Origin: Megaustenia siamemsis
Taxonomy: Eukaryota > Mollusca > Gastropoda > Stylommatophora > Ariophantidae
DNA length: 64,000 bases
Direction: 5' to 3'
Assembly (NCBI GenBank): GCA_032433765.1
Contig: JAVIAB010000047.1
Location: forward strand, 13,043,107-13,107,106
Below the pieces are notes generated by a model. It saw nothing but the letters and a program-made list of their open reading frames with translations, was not told the DNA's origin and searched no databases. Both the position numbers and the translations under genes were made by a program. This document shows positions 21,760-33,184 of this stretch, one piece after another; within the stretch, counting starts at the first letter, position 1, and each line of letters starts with the position of its first letter.

Positions 21760-21995
21760 AAGGTTGAGATACGAGTCTTGAATCGGCGTCTTAGCACGCG
21801 GGTTTTCACCCATATATATTTATATATATTCGGCGCCTATCCAGAAGTGTTCGGAGACTCCTTTCTAGCGTCGCTTCATCGTAACTCACCATGCAAGGCG
21901 CCATCTCAGAGTGTGAACCCTGGTACCCATTTCTGCCAGCGGCTGGATCGACCATAGAGGTATCTTTTTTTTTTTTATTTATCCCAACCACGAGT
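21760..21995 (+). repeat. Dispersed repeat R1, copy 2
   Basis: Inverted relative to 1-235. An AT expansion (TATATATTTATATATATT) has been added. The sequence continues as CCACGAGTACGATTCACAAA, unmatched here. Confidence 0.7.
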
Positions 21996-22254
21996 ACGAT
22001 TCACAAACTGCTTCCAGCTGGAATGGAACACGCGCTGTCCGAAAGGCGGTATCCCAGTGGGGTGGTTTTCCCAAATAGGCTACCGAGCCCCCAGTATGTT
22101 TTTTTTGTAGTGTTTTCTGATACTGTTTTATATCGTAAAATAGGTGATAATTGTCCCAGTAGGTGGGTTAGCATTTTTACACCTGATATCGATCTCTTGA
22201 TCTCTTCTTTAATTTTCTGTGAATGCTGCTTCTATACCCTGGAGCCGGATTTAC

Positions 22255-22685
22255 CTCATCAACAAGTACCAAGCCTGATGGCGTAGGTGATCATGTCTCT
22301 CCACAACTTTCTATCACGACAATTATTTATCATTTCTGCTGTTGACCTTCTGCCAAGCCATTCTCTTAAGCTGTCTGGTATCTTTTCTCTTTGCTTCCCT
22401 CTATCTCTTCGTCCCTCAATTTTCCCAGTTGTTACAATATATCGCAGTTGTTCTCTTCTCATTACATGGCCAAAAAATGATGATTGTTTCTTCCTAATAT
22501 TGGAATTAGCTCTCTTTTTGCTTTGGCCTCTTTCAGAACGTTGTCATTACTCTTCTTAGCTGCCCATTGTATTCTCAATATTCTTCTGTAAAATCACATT
22601 TCTACAGCCTCCAGTGATTTTCCTATCTGTTTTCCTATTGTCGATGATTCATATCCATATGTTAAAACTGCTAATATTGTGGCGA
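22255..22685 (-). mobile_element. RTE-1 LINE 3' fragment
   Basis: It matches 957-1345: GATGGCGTAGGTGATCATGT, CCATTCTCTTAAGCTGTCTG and TACATGGCCAAAAAATGATG. The 5' break is near 22685. Confidence 0.88.
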
Positions 22686-22984
22686 TTCATGACTGTACTA
22701 AGAAATTACGACGGCGGTTTTCTGTTGCCCTCCGTCGGTTTGTTACGGTTGACTCCGCTAGCCTTTGACTAAAAAGTCTCACCCACAAGGCAGTAGGGTT
22801 GTTTTATTTCAGGGGACCCTCACATAGCCTTTTACCCTGCCGAGCATACTTGCAAGGCAGCAGGGCAGCTGAATTTACCTACAAGATAAATAAGTTACAG
22901 CTTAGGGGCTCACAGTCCGAGGAACCTAACATTTCCAGAATGTACTTTTGGGACTACACTTTGCCATAACAGTGTATGCTTTCA
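22686..22984. other. Unassigned segment between two opposed RTE-1 ends
   Basis: No similarity to other parts of the window recognised. CTTGCAAGGCAGCAGGGCAG is the only notable stretch. Confidence 0.35.
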
Positions 22985-23108
22985 AGCTTAAGAGAATGCC
23001 TTGGCAGAAGGTCAACAACAGAAATAATAAATAACTGTCGTGTTTGAAAATTGTGGAGAGACATGATCACCTACGCCAGCAGGCATGACACTTGATGATG
23101 ATGATATG
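22985..23108 (+). mobile_element. RTE-1 LINE 3' tip
   Basis: TTAAGAGAATGCCTTGGCAG and GAGACATGATCACCTACGCC followed by a GATGATGATG tail. About 120 bases, opposite in strand to 22255-22685. Confidence 0.85.
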
Positions 23109-23197
23109 ATTTCAAGTATTGTGAGGCCTTCTGTGTTAATTTTTTAATGGACGAGGGCCTCAAATGATCATTTTGCTTAGGGCCTTATGAAGCCTAG

Positions 23198-23453
23198 AGA
23201 GCCGCGAGAGCTCAGTGGTTAGTGAGCTGGACTAAAAAAATGGACAAGGGTTCGGGTTCGATTCTGATCGACGGCTTCCGGGTTCACCCAGCCTTAAATG
23301 GGTACCGGATTTTTTTCTGGGAAAGTAAAGCGGCACGGGCGTAATACCGACCACATTACCCCAAAAATCATGTGCTGAAGGTCTGTAAAATTGATGGTCA
23401 CTAACACCATATTCCCTATACGCCACTTGGCGTGACGGGGGTACTTTACTTTC
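23198..23453 (+). mobile_element. SINE family A
   Basis: Complete copy with head GAGAGCTCAGTGGTTAGTGA, B-box GGTTCGATTCTGATCGACGG and 3' end GACGGGGGTACTTTACTTTC. Confidence 0.93.
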
Positions 23454-23459
23454 TACTCT

Positions 23460-23846
23460 AATACAAAGACAAACAAAAAGCGAGTACTAATTTGAAATCA
23501 CAAACCACAAAATTGCGGAAGGGGATAAATGGTCAAGATGTATATGTCTGTTGGTCACATGATAAATAGTAAATCGGGCTGGTAGAAAATCAGCAACCAC
23601 GATAGTCTTAACAATATGTCACTTTAAATAAATAAATCTTTGGTGAACAACGATATACACATATCTGATCCTAATATACACACATCACAATTACACATGT
23701 ACATACAAAGAAACGCTAAAATATGAACATTACTGGCAACTCAAACAATGTTGTACCAAGGCCATTACTCTATTATAGAAACATAAAGAAACTATTATGA
23801 ATTATAGAGACATAGATAAGTACATTTAGTTTGCTGACGTTCAATA
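23460..23846. other. No recognised feature
   Basis: Apparently single-copy AT-rich sequence. Confidence 0.4.
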
Positions 23847-23854
23847 TTGTAGAT

Positions 23855-24103
23855 CAGCGGTTCTAAAACTTCCCTTTATCGTGGACCCCCATTAAATACG
23901 TTTTGTTGTCGCGGATCCCAAGACTTTTAAATCAAGATTTAAAACACCCCAAAGCGCATCAACCATTTTATTTGTGCACTCATTCATTCATTTTCTCTTT
24001 CCATTTAGCTACAAAATAGAATAATATTCTTGAAACCTTCACGGACTCCGTGTCGGCACCGCTGACCGCTGTGGGGCCGAAGACCACAGTTTGAAAAACT
24101 CTG
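23855..24103. mobile_element. hAT-type MITE (249 bp)
   Basis: The ends are imperfect inverted repeats: CAGCGGTTCTAAAACTTCCC on the left and CAGAGTTTTTCAAACTGTGG on the right, reading inward. They are flanked by TTGTAGAT (23847-23854) and GTGTAGAT (24104-24111), a 7/8 match for the 8-bp target duplication of hAT elements. It is non-coding. Confidence 0.8.
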
Positions 24104-24114
24104 GTGTAGATTAC

Positions 24115-24405
24115 AAATGTGTCAAATTCAAGCACGTTTAGTTTAGTCAGCGGATCGTCCTTATTGCACATCAGACACGTCCATAAATACACAGATCTCC
24201 TGCCCGTATGTACCCCTGTGTGTGGAGATTGACGACTCCAGTTCTGTGCTCATTTGTTATTCTTCTGTGCCTCCCCGCATAGCGCTCCTTTCTGGTGTCC
24301 CCAATTTTGACCAGATATTCCTGCAGTCTGAATCTGGTTGTATATATATGGTCGATGATTGAATCATTAGCTCGCCCGAGAGACCGCAAGCAAAATATCA
24401 TTTAG
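24115..24405 (-). repeat. Dispersed coding-like repeat R2, copy 2
   Basis: The minus-strand frame 24401-24171 reads ERYAGRHRRITNEHRTGVVN and, after a stop, CNKDDPLTKLN. This matches NEKLSGRVRRLINQHRTGVV and CNNDDPQIT in the copy at 58125-58460. It looks like a decayed coding segment of a retroelement. Confidence 0.7.
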
Positions 24406-24424
24406 TAAAATAATAAATTTTGTT

Positions 24425-24695
24425 TTCCATCCGGATCGTGTTTCGATATTCCGATTGCTTACGATGAATGATGATATCGTATGATAAAGGACAGTTCAGC
24501 TGTGTTCACTTTCGGTGCCACTTGCCCTTATGTCGTTTAGCGTGTGTTGTAGCTGCTATGATTGGGACTGCAGCTGCCTTTCTTTGTTTGGATCCTTTAA
24601 TGAGATGAGTTTTAATTCGGATGATTACACTAGCGCAAGCGGTTGAAAAGTTATGGATTTTAATTCTTTTGCAGCGATACCGGGCCTTCGAGTAA
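24425..24695 (+). mobile_element. Repeat family G, 5'-truncated
   Basis: It matches 16490-16740 (ATTCCGATTGCTTACGATGA, GCAGCGATACCGGGCCTTCG). It begins at GATCGTGTTTCG. Confidence 0.8.
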
Positions 24696-24831
24696 CAACT
24701 AATGAACTTTGAGCGATTTATTTATTGGCCAGTCAGTCATTTAGCTTCCACTGAAGGTGAGAATCGTACATGGTCACATTCAGTTACATCTCAGTTGTTC
24801 ATTCTCACCTCTTAGGATGAACAGGAGCCAT

Positions 24832-25215
24832 TAAGGGAATGAGCTAACAACGGTCAATGACTCATAGTTGACTGAGGGCATTAAAACCAGTAACTTATAG
24901 CTGACTGAAGGCATTAGAACCAGTAACTCACAACTAACTGAGGGTTTTAGAACCGATAACTCATAACCGACTGATGGCATTAGAAACAGTAACTTATAGC
25001 TGACTAAGGGCATTAGAACCGGTAGCTCATGGCAGACTAAGGGCATTAGAACCGGTAGCTCATAGCAGACTAAGGGCATTAGAACTGGTAGCTCATAACC
25101 GACTGATGGCATTAGAACCAGTAACTCATAGCTGACTGATGGCATTAGAACCGGTAACTCATACCTGACTAAGGGCATTAGAACCGGTAGCTCATAGCAG
25201 ACTAAGGGCATTAGC
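24832..25215. repeat. 33-bp minisatellite, about 11 copies
   Basis: The unit is ACTCATAGCTGACTGAGGGC followed by ATTAGAACCGGTA. A minus-strand frame of 128 codons crosses it only because of the period. Confidence 0.92.
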
Positions 25216-25779
25216 ACTAGCGAATCTTAGCAACTGGGTGACTGTTGAAAACAATAAGAAGACGAGGAATAAGAGGAACATAAAGAAGAAAAAAAATGTG
25301 TGGAATTGAAACAGACAACCTGATACTGTTATTATATAATAGAGTATCGTTTCTGATAAATGTTTACCGATAATTCTTAGTCACAATTGTTACTTTAATT
25401 TCCATTCTCATTCTAAAGGCTTTCGTTATGCAAACTCCTTCTGCTTGCTGATAATATTTTTACTCACTGGCAGATAAGCCCCGTCTTTTACTCACTGTAC
25501 GTGCACAGAACCATCAGTGAATATAACAAAACAGTCGTTGTACACACATTAGTTAAAGGAAATTTTTACAAAAATAATTACAAACATTAAAAGACTTGGT
25601 AAAATGTTTAATTGCACAGAAGAACATGAACTCTGCTATTTACAAATCCCACATATAAAGCTAGGGATAACAAGCAATACAAACGAATTGCAGAAACTTA
25701 TGAAGTGAAGATTTACACTTTCGCATAGTATTCTATCACCGATCTACACAAATAAAGAGAGATCTTGCGATGTGACCAA
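25216..25779. other. No gene recognised; acceptor-like site
   Basis: A pyrimidine-rich acceptor-like sequence on the minus strand (TTATTGTTTTCAACAG) ends at 25245, but I cannot define an exon after it. The rest is unassigned. Confidence 0.35.
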
Positions 25780-26115
25780 AAATACGTCTCATGAGATAGA
25801 ACCAAAAATAAATTTAAAGAGAAATGAAAAAAAATACGTCTCAGGAGATAGGACCAAAAATAAATTTCAAGAGAAATGATCAAAAATAATTCTCAAGTGA
25901 TGACCAAAAATAAATCTCAAGAGAAAGGAATAATAATGAATCTTAAGAGATGATCAAAAATAAGTCTCAAGAGATAGGACCACAAATAAATCTCAAGAGA
26001 TAGGACCAAAAATAAATCTCAAGAGATAGGACCACAAATAAATCTCAAGAGATAGGACCAAAAATAAATCTCAAGAAATAGGACCACAAATAAATCTCAA
26101 GAGATAGGACCAAAA
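25780..26115. repeat. Minisatellite, about 25 bp, about 13 copies
   Basis: The unit AAATAAATCTCAAGAGATAG plus GACCA is degenerate at the left and regular at the right. Confidence 0.85.
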
Positions 26116-26469
26116 TAAATAGGAGGCTGGCTAGTTTGGTGGTGTGACGTTATTTCTGGACAAGAATGACCCAGATTCAAAGCAAAACCACCATCCGATG
26201 TTTAGCCCTCTCGGATTGTGTTGATTGATAAGTTTTCTATAGAAAAGCGTAGCACTGTCGTCTGCCATCTCCCACCATGACATGATATTAGTGAAGTCCG
26301 TTCATGGCTGCGGATTCAGGGTCATTTTTGGAATCGTTTTTTCGCCAAGCATCTCTAAGCCTAATGTCAAGCGGTCCATTGCCCTTCCGCACTCGACATC
26401 AGCCAAACTGGCAAGTCTCTCAGAACGTTCATGACTTCTTACACCTGCGCGACCTGACGTGGAAATGGA

Positions 26470-26945
26470 TCATCATCATCATCGAGTGCCGTCTCCGCAT
26501 CGAAGGTTGGCTACCATGGAGCGCCATTTCACTATGTCTCTTGCTTTGATGGTGCAGGTTGTCATAGGCTGATTTGTCCATCTTTTGATGTTACTCGTCC
26601 ATGTTATTCTTGGTCTGCCTCTGCCTCTTTTACCTTGTATTTTCCCGTCCAATATTACTTTTATCAGGCTATTGTGTCTTTTAACATGCCCCACACATTT
26701 CATTTGTCTTGCTCTAATTGTGTTTAGTAGTTCTCTTTTCATTTTTAGTTGTTTTAAAACTTCATCGTTTGTTTTCTTATCTTTCCATCCAATTCTACCT
26801 ATTCTTCTATAGATCCACATTTGAAAGGCTTCATCTGTTCTGTTTTCTGGTCTGATGTCCATGTTTCTGTACCATACAGGAATATTGAGAAGATGTAACA
26901 TCTTGCTATTCTTAGTTTAGCCCTAGTGTTATTTGTTTTGGGGGC
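26470..26945 (-). mobile_element. RTE-2 LINE 3' fragment
   Basis: The minus-strand frame 26901-26479 encodes MWIYRRIGRIGWKDKKTNDE, then KMKRELLNTIRARQMK and GHVKRHNSL, then KRGRGRPRITW. Upstream, AETWTSD-like sequence is in another frame. The 3' end is an ATGATGATGATG tail. Confidence 0.88.
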
Positions 26946-26989
26946 GCGAAAATGAAACAGGCACATTTTTAGAATCGACCTCACGAGTG

Positions 26990-27100
26990 ACTCTAACCGC
27001 TCGAGGGGGATATCAGAGTACCTATGGATTCGTCCGGTGTGCATTGATGAAGATCCTGACAACAAACAAAGTAAATATACAGCGGAAACTACCCCGAACA
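26990..27100 (+). repeat. Dispersed coding-like repeat R2, copy 3
   Basis: GAGGGGGATATCAGAGTACC and GATGAAGATCCTGACAACAA align with the other R2 copies; the frame reads EYLWIRPVCIDEDP. It directly abuts the truncated 5' edge of the RTE-2 fragment, in opposite orientation. Confidence 0.65.
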
Positions 27101-27460
27101 GTGAAGCGCGACTACAACATCATCTTTATGAAATAGTTGGCATTCGATACATCTCGTCTGATCTGGCTACAGCAACCACTCAGCCATATCTGAACCCACT
27201 TTATACACATGATGATAGTGTGGTATTAAACATCAACAGCGATGACAGGGCAAAATCATAATTAAGTCAGCCTGGCTCTTCACAAATCAGTAGCATCGTT
27301 AAGATTTTCCTCAATAAGTGAATACATGCCGTCTCCGCAATAAATGTTGTTTATCAAGAAAGCCATAATCGTTTTATATTTATTTTAGATTGCGCATTCT
27401 ATGATCAGCTTTCTCTGTCCTCTTCTAGCTGATATTGTCTTCCCATTTGAATTTTCAGGG
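27101..27460. other. No recognised feature
   Basis: A fortuitous frame continues from R2. No repeat or exon supported. Confidence 0.35.
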
Positions 27461-27715
27461 AGCCGCGATAGCTCAGTGGTTAGTGAACGAGACTACAAAG
27501 GACAAGAGGTAGGGTTCGATCCCAACCGACGGCTTCCCGGTTCACCCAGCCTTTAATGGGTACCGGATTTTTTCTGGGAAAGTAAAGTGGCGTAAACTGG
27601 GCGCAATACCGACCACATTACCACAAAAATCATGTGATGAAGGTCTGTAAAATTTATGTTCACTAACACCATATTCCCTATACGCCACTTGGCGTGACGG
27701 GGGCTCTTTACTTTT
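27461..27715 (+). mobile_element. SINE family A
   Basis: Full copy: AGCCGCGATAGCTCAGTGGT, GGTTCGATCCCAACCGACGG and GGCGTGACGGGGGCTCTTTA. Confidence 0.94.
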
Positions 27716-28176
27716 TATTTGAATTTTCACCTGTGTTTGATTCTTTCTGTTTGTACATTTCCTTCTAAGATGACTCTCATGATGATGTTGCTGCGTCTTA
27801 AAATTATGTAAATATATGTTTATAAACATTTCTTATTTGTTTTGCTCGGATTGTTTTCAATGAAATCTTCCTCGCTTTCATTTGATCCAAAAGTCAATTA
27901 TTTGCTTTTCACTCTGCCTAGTCACTCTTCCCATTGTTCTGTAAATCCTCATTTGTGAGCTTAATTTTGCTACTTTCAGTAATTAAATTTTCCACATTCT
28001 AGATTTAGTTCTGAAACTATATAATTAGTTATTTATTATTACGTGTTTACAACCCAACATAGAGTTGTCGTCTTATGTACATATCTGGAAAACATTTGAA
28101 TTGTACAAAGACTACAATAAAAATTTGGCACGAGAGACAATTTGCAAATTGTAGACCACTTACGAGCAACTTTAGG
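27716..28176. other. No recognised feature
   Basis: AT-rich; no supported features. Confidence 0.4.
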
Positions 28177-28565
28177 GAACCTCGATAGCTCAGTGGTTAG
28201 TGAACTGGACAACAAAGTTAGTCTATATTAGTTATAGGGAGCCTCGATAGCTCAGTGGTTAGTGAACTGGACAACAAAGTTAGTCTATATTAGTTATAGG
28301 GAGCCTCGATAGCTCAGTGGTTAGTGAACTGGACAACAAAGTTAGTCTATATTAGTTATAGGGAGCCTCGATAGCTCAGTGGTTAGTGAACTGGACAACA
28401 AAGTTAGTCTATATTAGTTATAGGGAGCCTCGATAGCTCAGTGGTTAGTGAACTGGACAACAAAGTTAGTCTATATTAGTTATAGGGAGCCTCGATAGCT
28501 CAGTGGTTAGTGAACTGGACAACAAAGTTAGTCTATATTAGTTATAGGGAGCCTCGATAGCTCAG
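28177..28565 (+). repeat. 62-bp tandem array of SINE A promoter heads
   Basis: Six units each carry CCTCGATAGCTCAGTGGTTA and GTGAACTGGACAACAAAG, followed by TTAGTCTATATTAGTTATAG. They are essentially identical and lead into a complete but diverged SINE A (28548-28800). Each unit repeats the A-box region of the internal pol III promoter but not the B-box. Confidence 0.95.
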
Positions 28566-28800
28566 TGGTTAGTCAACTGGACTACAAAGGACGAGAGGTC
28601 AGGTTCGATCCTGATAGACAGCTTCTGTGTTCATGCCTGTTTAAATGGGGCCGGGTTTTTTCTGGGAGAGTAAAGCGGCACTGACGTAATACTGATCACA
28701 TTACCCCCAAAATAATGAGCTGAACGTCTCTAAAAAGTATGGGCACTAAAACCGCATTCTCTATACGCTACTTGGCAGGACGGGGCTCTTTACTTTTTTT
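28548..28800 (+). mobile_element. SINE family A at the end of the head array
   Basis: Head, B-box GGTTCGATCCTGATAGACAG and body with substitutions, ending GACGGGGCTCTTTACTTTTT. Confidence 0.88.
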
Positions 28801-28898
28801 TTTTTAAACTTATGTTGACATCAGATTCGTGGTGACTGTAGCTCTTATCTTCGTGTAATATGCTGAGTAGAGGAATCTGAATTCAGAAAAGGAAGAAT

Positions 28899-29272
28899 TC
28901 AATGCTGACAGGTGTAGCTTCTCTGGTTTGGCGACATACACCAGTCAGTGGAGATTTTATATTCATCTTTAGCCAGAATGTAGCCACAGAATGAGGGCAG
29001 CGTCTGATGGTTCTGTTGATTAGCGTTTGAATCTACGTTGTGTGATTGCCAACTTCCCTGTTGCATCATGGGTCCGTTCGCAGGCGCGGATCCTGACATC
29101 AAAGCTCTGTCTGAAGAAAACGACAAATTTGTATTCCTGAACATTCTGTCAGATGACCTTGAAGATGTGAGTCTGGCTTGCTGTGTTCCAGAATTTACGT
29201 CGCTACTGGCGTACCCTTTCCAAATTAGTTGATTCTCCGCCCACAAATCATCGATGGGAGATACAGGCACAC
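28899..29272 (-). CDS. Last exon of a PAN plus C-type lectin protein
   Basis: The acceptor is excellent (CATTTCCTACCCATTTCAG before 29272). The frame starts with two bases completing a glycine codon from the exon at 35879-35693 and runs to a TGA at 28901-28899. After VPVSPIDDLWAENQ, which continues a C-type lectin fold, there is a long low-complexity Ser/Asn/Gln insert (about 60 residues, including MMQQGSWQSHN). The closing part FCGYI, TDWC and RSYTCQH follows. The Cys spacing and the aromatic-x-C-Q ending fit the last conserved cysteines of the lectin domain, and the protein stops right after it. The canonical calcium-binding EPN/QPD and WND motifs are not evident, so sugar binding is uncertain. 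A donor-like GTGTATGT near 28929 exists, but using it would remove the final cysteines. Confidence 0.8.
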
Positions 29273-29371
29273 CTGAAATGGGTAGGAAATGAAAGCTGAT
29301 GAAAGTTCACTAGAATAGAATAATATTTCAGCAAAAAGGAGGGGATAATAAATTTAACAACTGGAGAATTT

Positions 29372-29510
29372 CTTTAATCTTCTTCTTCTGCTTTTCTGCT
29401 TCCTGTGGAGCATAGGTCTTCAACAAACACTTTCCAAGTCGCTCTGTTTCTTGTCATTCTTTTAAGATCATTCCATACCTTCCTCATCATCTCCGGCTTG
29501 CGTCATACAT
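29372..29510 (-). mobile_element. RTE-3 LINE 3' tip
   Basis: TGTGGAGCATAGGTCTTCAA and TTTTAAGATCATTCCATACC match 38908-39005. The tail is TTCTTCTTCTG, i.e. a GAA-type 3' tail on the minus strand. Confidence 0.8.
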
Positions 29511-29760
29511 CTCTTAGACAGAGAGCCCTTATCTTTCCTGGATGGCGGATTTGCTTTTTTCTTTTCTTTGACTTGTCCATGTTTGTGAAGTTTTTTCGGC
29601 TTATTATTTTTTCACAGTATGGGATAGCCAGTCCCATGCCCAACCCTCCTTTCTCGCCTCTTACGAACATGCCTGGCAGGGTACCGCGCCACTATTCTTT
29701 ACTCCCCTTTCGGGCTCCGGCAGCGCACGGGCGCTCTTTTATCGTAGTCATCATTATATC
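29511..29760 (-). repeat. Dispersed repeat R4, copy 1
   Basis: The complement of 41000-41265: GAGAGCCCTTATCTTTCCTG, GGGATAGCCAGTCCCATGCC, CGAACATGCCTGGCAGGGTA and CGGGCTCCGGCAGCGCACGG. It shares a core (GGCATG, CGTAAGAGGCGA) with R3. Confidence 0.75.
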
Positions 29761-29904
29761 GCATGTCCTTAGCAGAAAGTGGCAGTCACCACAAACCCGT
29801 TTGAAAGAATCTGTTTTTAACCAGATCTCCCACTTCTGTTGTCATTTTTCAAGTTCTCACTGATGCCTCCAAACCACTTTCTTTGTCTGCCACTATAATC
29901 AATT

Positions 29905-30135
29905 TTACAATCTATCTATCTATCTATTGTCCTTTCGAGCCGAGAATGGCACATAGGGCAGAACCACAATCTCAAAACAGAAACCTTGCGTGCCAAAGTG
30001 GCACATATTGCAGAGATCACTGCTTCTAAAATCTATGGCTCTGTTTCCATAACAATACTTTTTACAATGACAGTTTGTCAAGCCATCGATCAACCTCCTT
30101 AGTCGCCTCTTACGACATGCCTGAAAGGTCACAGT
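29905..30135 (-). repeat. Dispersed repeat R3, copy 2
   Basis: It matches 18205-18480 and extends further: TTAGTCGCCTCTTACGACAT, the same core as in R4. The low-coordinate edge is TCTATCTATCTATTGTCC. Confidence 0.78.
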
Positions 30136-30179
30136 GTCACTATTCTTTAAATCTTACAATACTGAGGTTTAAACCACAC

Positions 30180-31325
30180 AGTGAAAATGTAGCCATACAG
30201 CATTAAAGTTTAACTAATGTAGCCATACATCTTTAAAGTTTAACTAATGTAGTCATGCAGCATTAAAGTTTAACTAATGTAGCCATACAGCATTAAAGTT
30301 TAACTAATGTAGCCATGCAGCATTAAAGTTTAACTAATGTAACCATACATCATTAAAGTTTAACTAATGTAGCCATGCAGCATTAAAGTTTAACTAATGT
30401 AGCCATACATCACTAAAGTTTAACTAATGTAGCCATGCAGTATTAAAGTTTAACTAATGTAGCCATACAGCATTAAAGTTTAACTAATGTAGCCATACAT
30501 CATTAAAGTTTAACTAATATAGCCATACAGCATTAAAGTTTAACTAATGTAGCCATACATCATTAAAGTTTAACTAATATAGCCATACAGCATTAAAGTT
30601 TAACTAATATAGCCATACATCATTAAAGTTTAACTAATATAGCCATACAGAATTAAAGTTTAACTAAAGTAGCCATACAGAATTAAAGTTTAACTAATAT
30701 AGCCATACAGAATTAAAGTTTAACTAATATAGCCATACATCATTAAAGTTTAACTAAAGTAGCCATACAGCATTAAAGTTTAACTTAAGTAGCCATACAG
30801 AATTAAAGTTTAACTAATATAGCCATACAGAATTAAAGTTTAACTAATATAGCCATACAGAATTAAAGTTTAACTAATATAGCCATACAGAATTAAGTTT
30901 AACTAATGTAGCCATACAGAATTAAAGTTTAACTAATATAGCCATACAGAATTAAAGTTTAACTAATGTAGCCATACAGAATTAAAGTTTAACTAATGTA
31001 GCCATACAGAATTAAAGTTTAACTAATGTAGCCATACAGCATTAAAGTTTAACTAATATAGCCATACAGAATTAAAGTTTAACTAATATAGCCATACAGA
31101 ATTAAAGTTTAACTAATGTAGCCATACAGAATTAAAGTTTAACTAATGTAGCCATACATCATTAAAGTTTAACTAATATAGCCATACAGCATTAAAGTTT
31201 AACTAATATAGCCATACAGAATTAAAGTTTAACTAATGTAGCCATACATCATTAAAGTTTAACTAATATAGCCATACAGCATTAAAGTTTAACTAATATA
31301 GCCATACAGAATTAAAGTTTAACTT
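30180..31325. repeat. 30-bp minisatellite, about 38 copies
   Basis: The unit is AGCCATACAGCATTAAAGTT followed by TAACTAATGT, with recurrent variants (CATCATT, CAGAATT, AATAT for AATGT) shared by neighbouring units. It lies in the intron between the two lectin exons. Confidence 0.95.
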
Positions 31326-31600
31326 CGCAGTAATAGCGTTCTCACCTCATAGTAACTGTTCAGCCTCCCAGTACTGAAGTTTTAATATAACAGTGCTACA
31401 CTTTTAACCAGTGTTGACATGAAAACACCACAGAATCACAGTTTTAACCTCACAGTACGAAAGCTATAACTTCAAAATACTAAAGTTTTAACTCACATTA
31501 CTGAAATTGTAACTCTCATTACTAAAATTTCAACTCAAATTACTAAAGTTTTAACTCAAATTACTAAAGTTTTAACTCACATTACTAAAGTTTTAACTCG
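31326..31600. repeat. Degenerate 21-bp repeat, edge of the next array
   Basis: Scattered CAGTACTGAAGTTTTAA-like units link the 30-bp array and the regular 105-bp array. Confidence 0.6.
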
Positions 31601-32940
31601 CATTACTGAAATTGTAACTCTCATTACTAAATTTCAACTCAAATTACTAAAGTTTTAACTCAAATTACTAAAGTTTTAACTCACATTACTAAAGTTTTAA
31701 CTCGCATTACTGAAATTGTAACTCTCATTACTAAAATTTCAACTCAAATTACTAAAGTTTTAACTCAAATTACTAAAGTTTTAACTCACATTACTAAAGT
31801 TTTAACTCGCATTACTGAAATTGTAACTCTCATTACTAAAATTTCAACTCAAATTACTAAAGTTTTAACTCAAATTACTAAAGTTTTAACTCACATTACT
31901 AAAGTTTTAACTCGCATTACTGAAATTGTAACTCTCATTACTAAAATTTCAACTCAAATTACTAAAGTTTTAACTCAAATTACTAAAGTTTTAACTCACA
32001 TTACTAAAGTTTTAACTCGCATTACTGAAATTGTAACTCTCATTACTAAAATTTCAACTCAAATTACTAAAGTTTTAACTCAAATTACTAAAGTTTTAAC
32101 TCACATTACTAAAGTTTTAACTCGCATTACTGAAATTGTAACTCTCATTACTAAAATTTCAACTCAAATTACTAAAGTTTTAACTCAAATTACTAAAGTT
32201 TTAACTCACATTACTAAAGTTTTAACTCGCATTACTGAAATTGTAACTCTCATTACTAAAATTTCAACTCAAATTACTAAAGTTTTAACTCAAATTACTA
32301 AAGTTTTAACTCACATTACTAAAGTTTTAACTCGCATTACTGAAATTGTAACTCTCATTACTAAAATTTCAACTCAAATTACTAAAGTTTTAACTCAAAT
32401 TACTAAAGTTTTAACTCACATTACTAAAGTTTTAACTCGCATTACTGAAATTGTAACTCTCATTACTAAAATTTCAACTCAAATTACTAAAGTTTTAACT
32501 CAAATTACTAAAGTTTTAACTCACATTACTAAAGTTTTAACTCGCATTACTGAAATTGTAACTCTCATTACTAAAATTTCAACTCAAATTACTAAAGTTT
32601 TAACTCAAATTACTAAAGTTTTAACTCACATTACTAAAGTTTTAACTCGCATTACTGAATTGTAACTCTCATTACTAAAATTTCAACTCAAATTACTAAA
32701 GTTTTAACTCAAATTACTAAAGTTTTAACTCACAATACTAAAGTTTTAACTCACATTACTGAAATTGTAACTCTCATTACTAAAATTTCAACTCAAATTA
32801 CTAAAGTTTTAACTCAAATTACTAAAGTTTTAACTCACATTACTAAAGTTTTAACTCGCATTACTAAAGTTTTAACTCACAGTACTAAAGTTTTAACTCA
32901 CATTACTGAAGTTTTAACTAACATTACTGAAGTTTTAACT
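31601..32940. repeat. Higher-order satellite: 105-bp unit of five 21-mers
   Basis: The five 21-base monomers differ in order: ATTACTGAAATTGTAACTCT, ATTACTAAAATTTCAACTCA, then three ATTACTAAAGTTTTAACTC variants ending AA, AC and GC. The ATTACTGAAATTG monomer starts at 31602, 31706, 31811, 31916 and 32021, and continues at 105-base spacing to about 32650 (the first step is 104, from a one-base deletion). Past about 32700 the pattern degenerates. Confidence 0.95.
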
Positions 32941-33184
32941 TAACTGTTCCATTGAATGTGCTAATCGAACGTGATAATAAGAGTAATCTTCTCACGTGAT
33001 AGCTCACTGTCCAAGACAACCAACTAAATTAGCAACCAGGAATTATATAATTAAAACAAACAAATTACCAAGAATACTGCTATATTAGAGTAGGCTCTAA
33101 TCATCACTCGTTGTTTGTTGTTGAGAGTGTTGTTGACAAAGTGTTTGTTATAGACATTTTTTTCATGTCCTTAGCACATTGTCA
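32941..33184. other. Intronic sequence, nothing recognised
   Basis: Spacer between the satellite and LINE RTE-4. Confidence 0.4.

Noticed and set aside
25216..25260. Exon after the acceptor-like TTATTGTTTTCAACAG
   Set aside because: Only about 25 bases precede the array, and no frame or donor is convincing.
31601..32940. Possible CRISPR array (regular short repeats)
   Set aside because: The units are contiguous variants without unique spacers, and the genome is eukaryotic.
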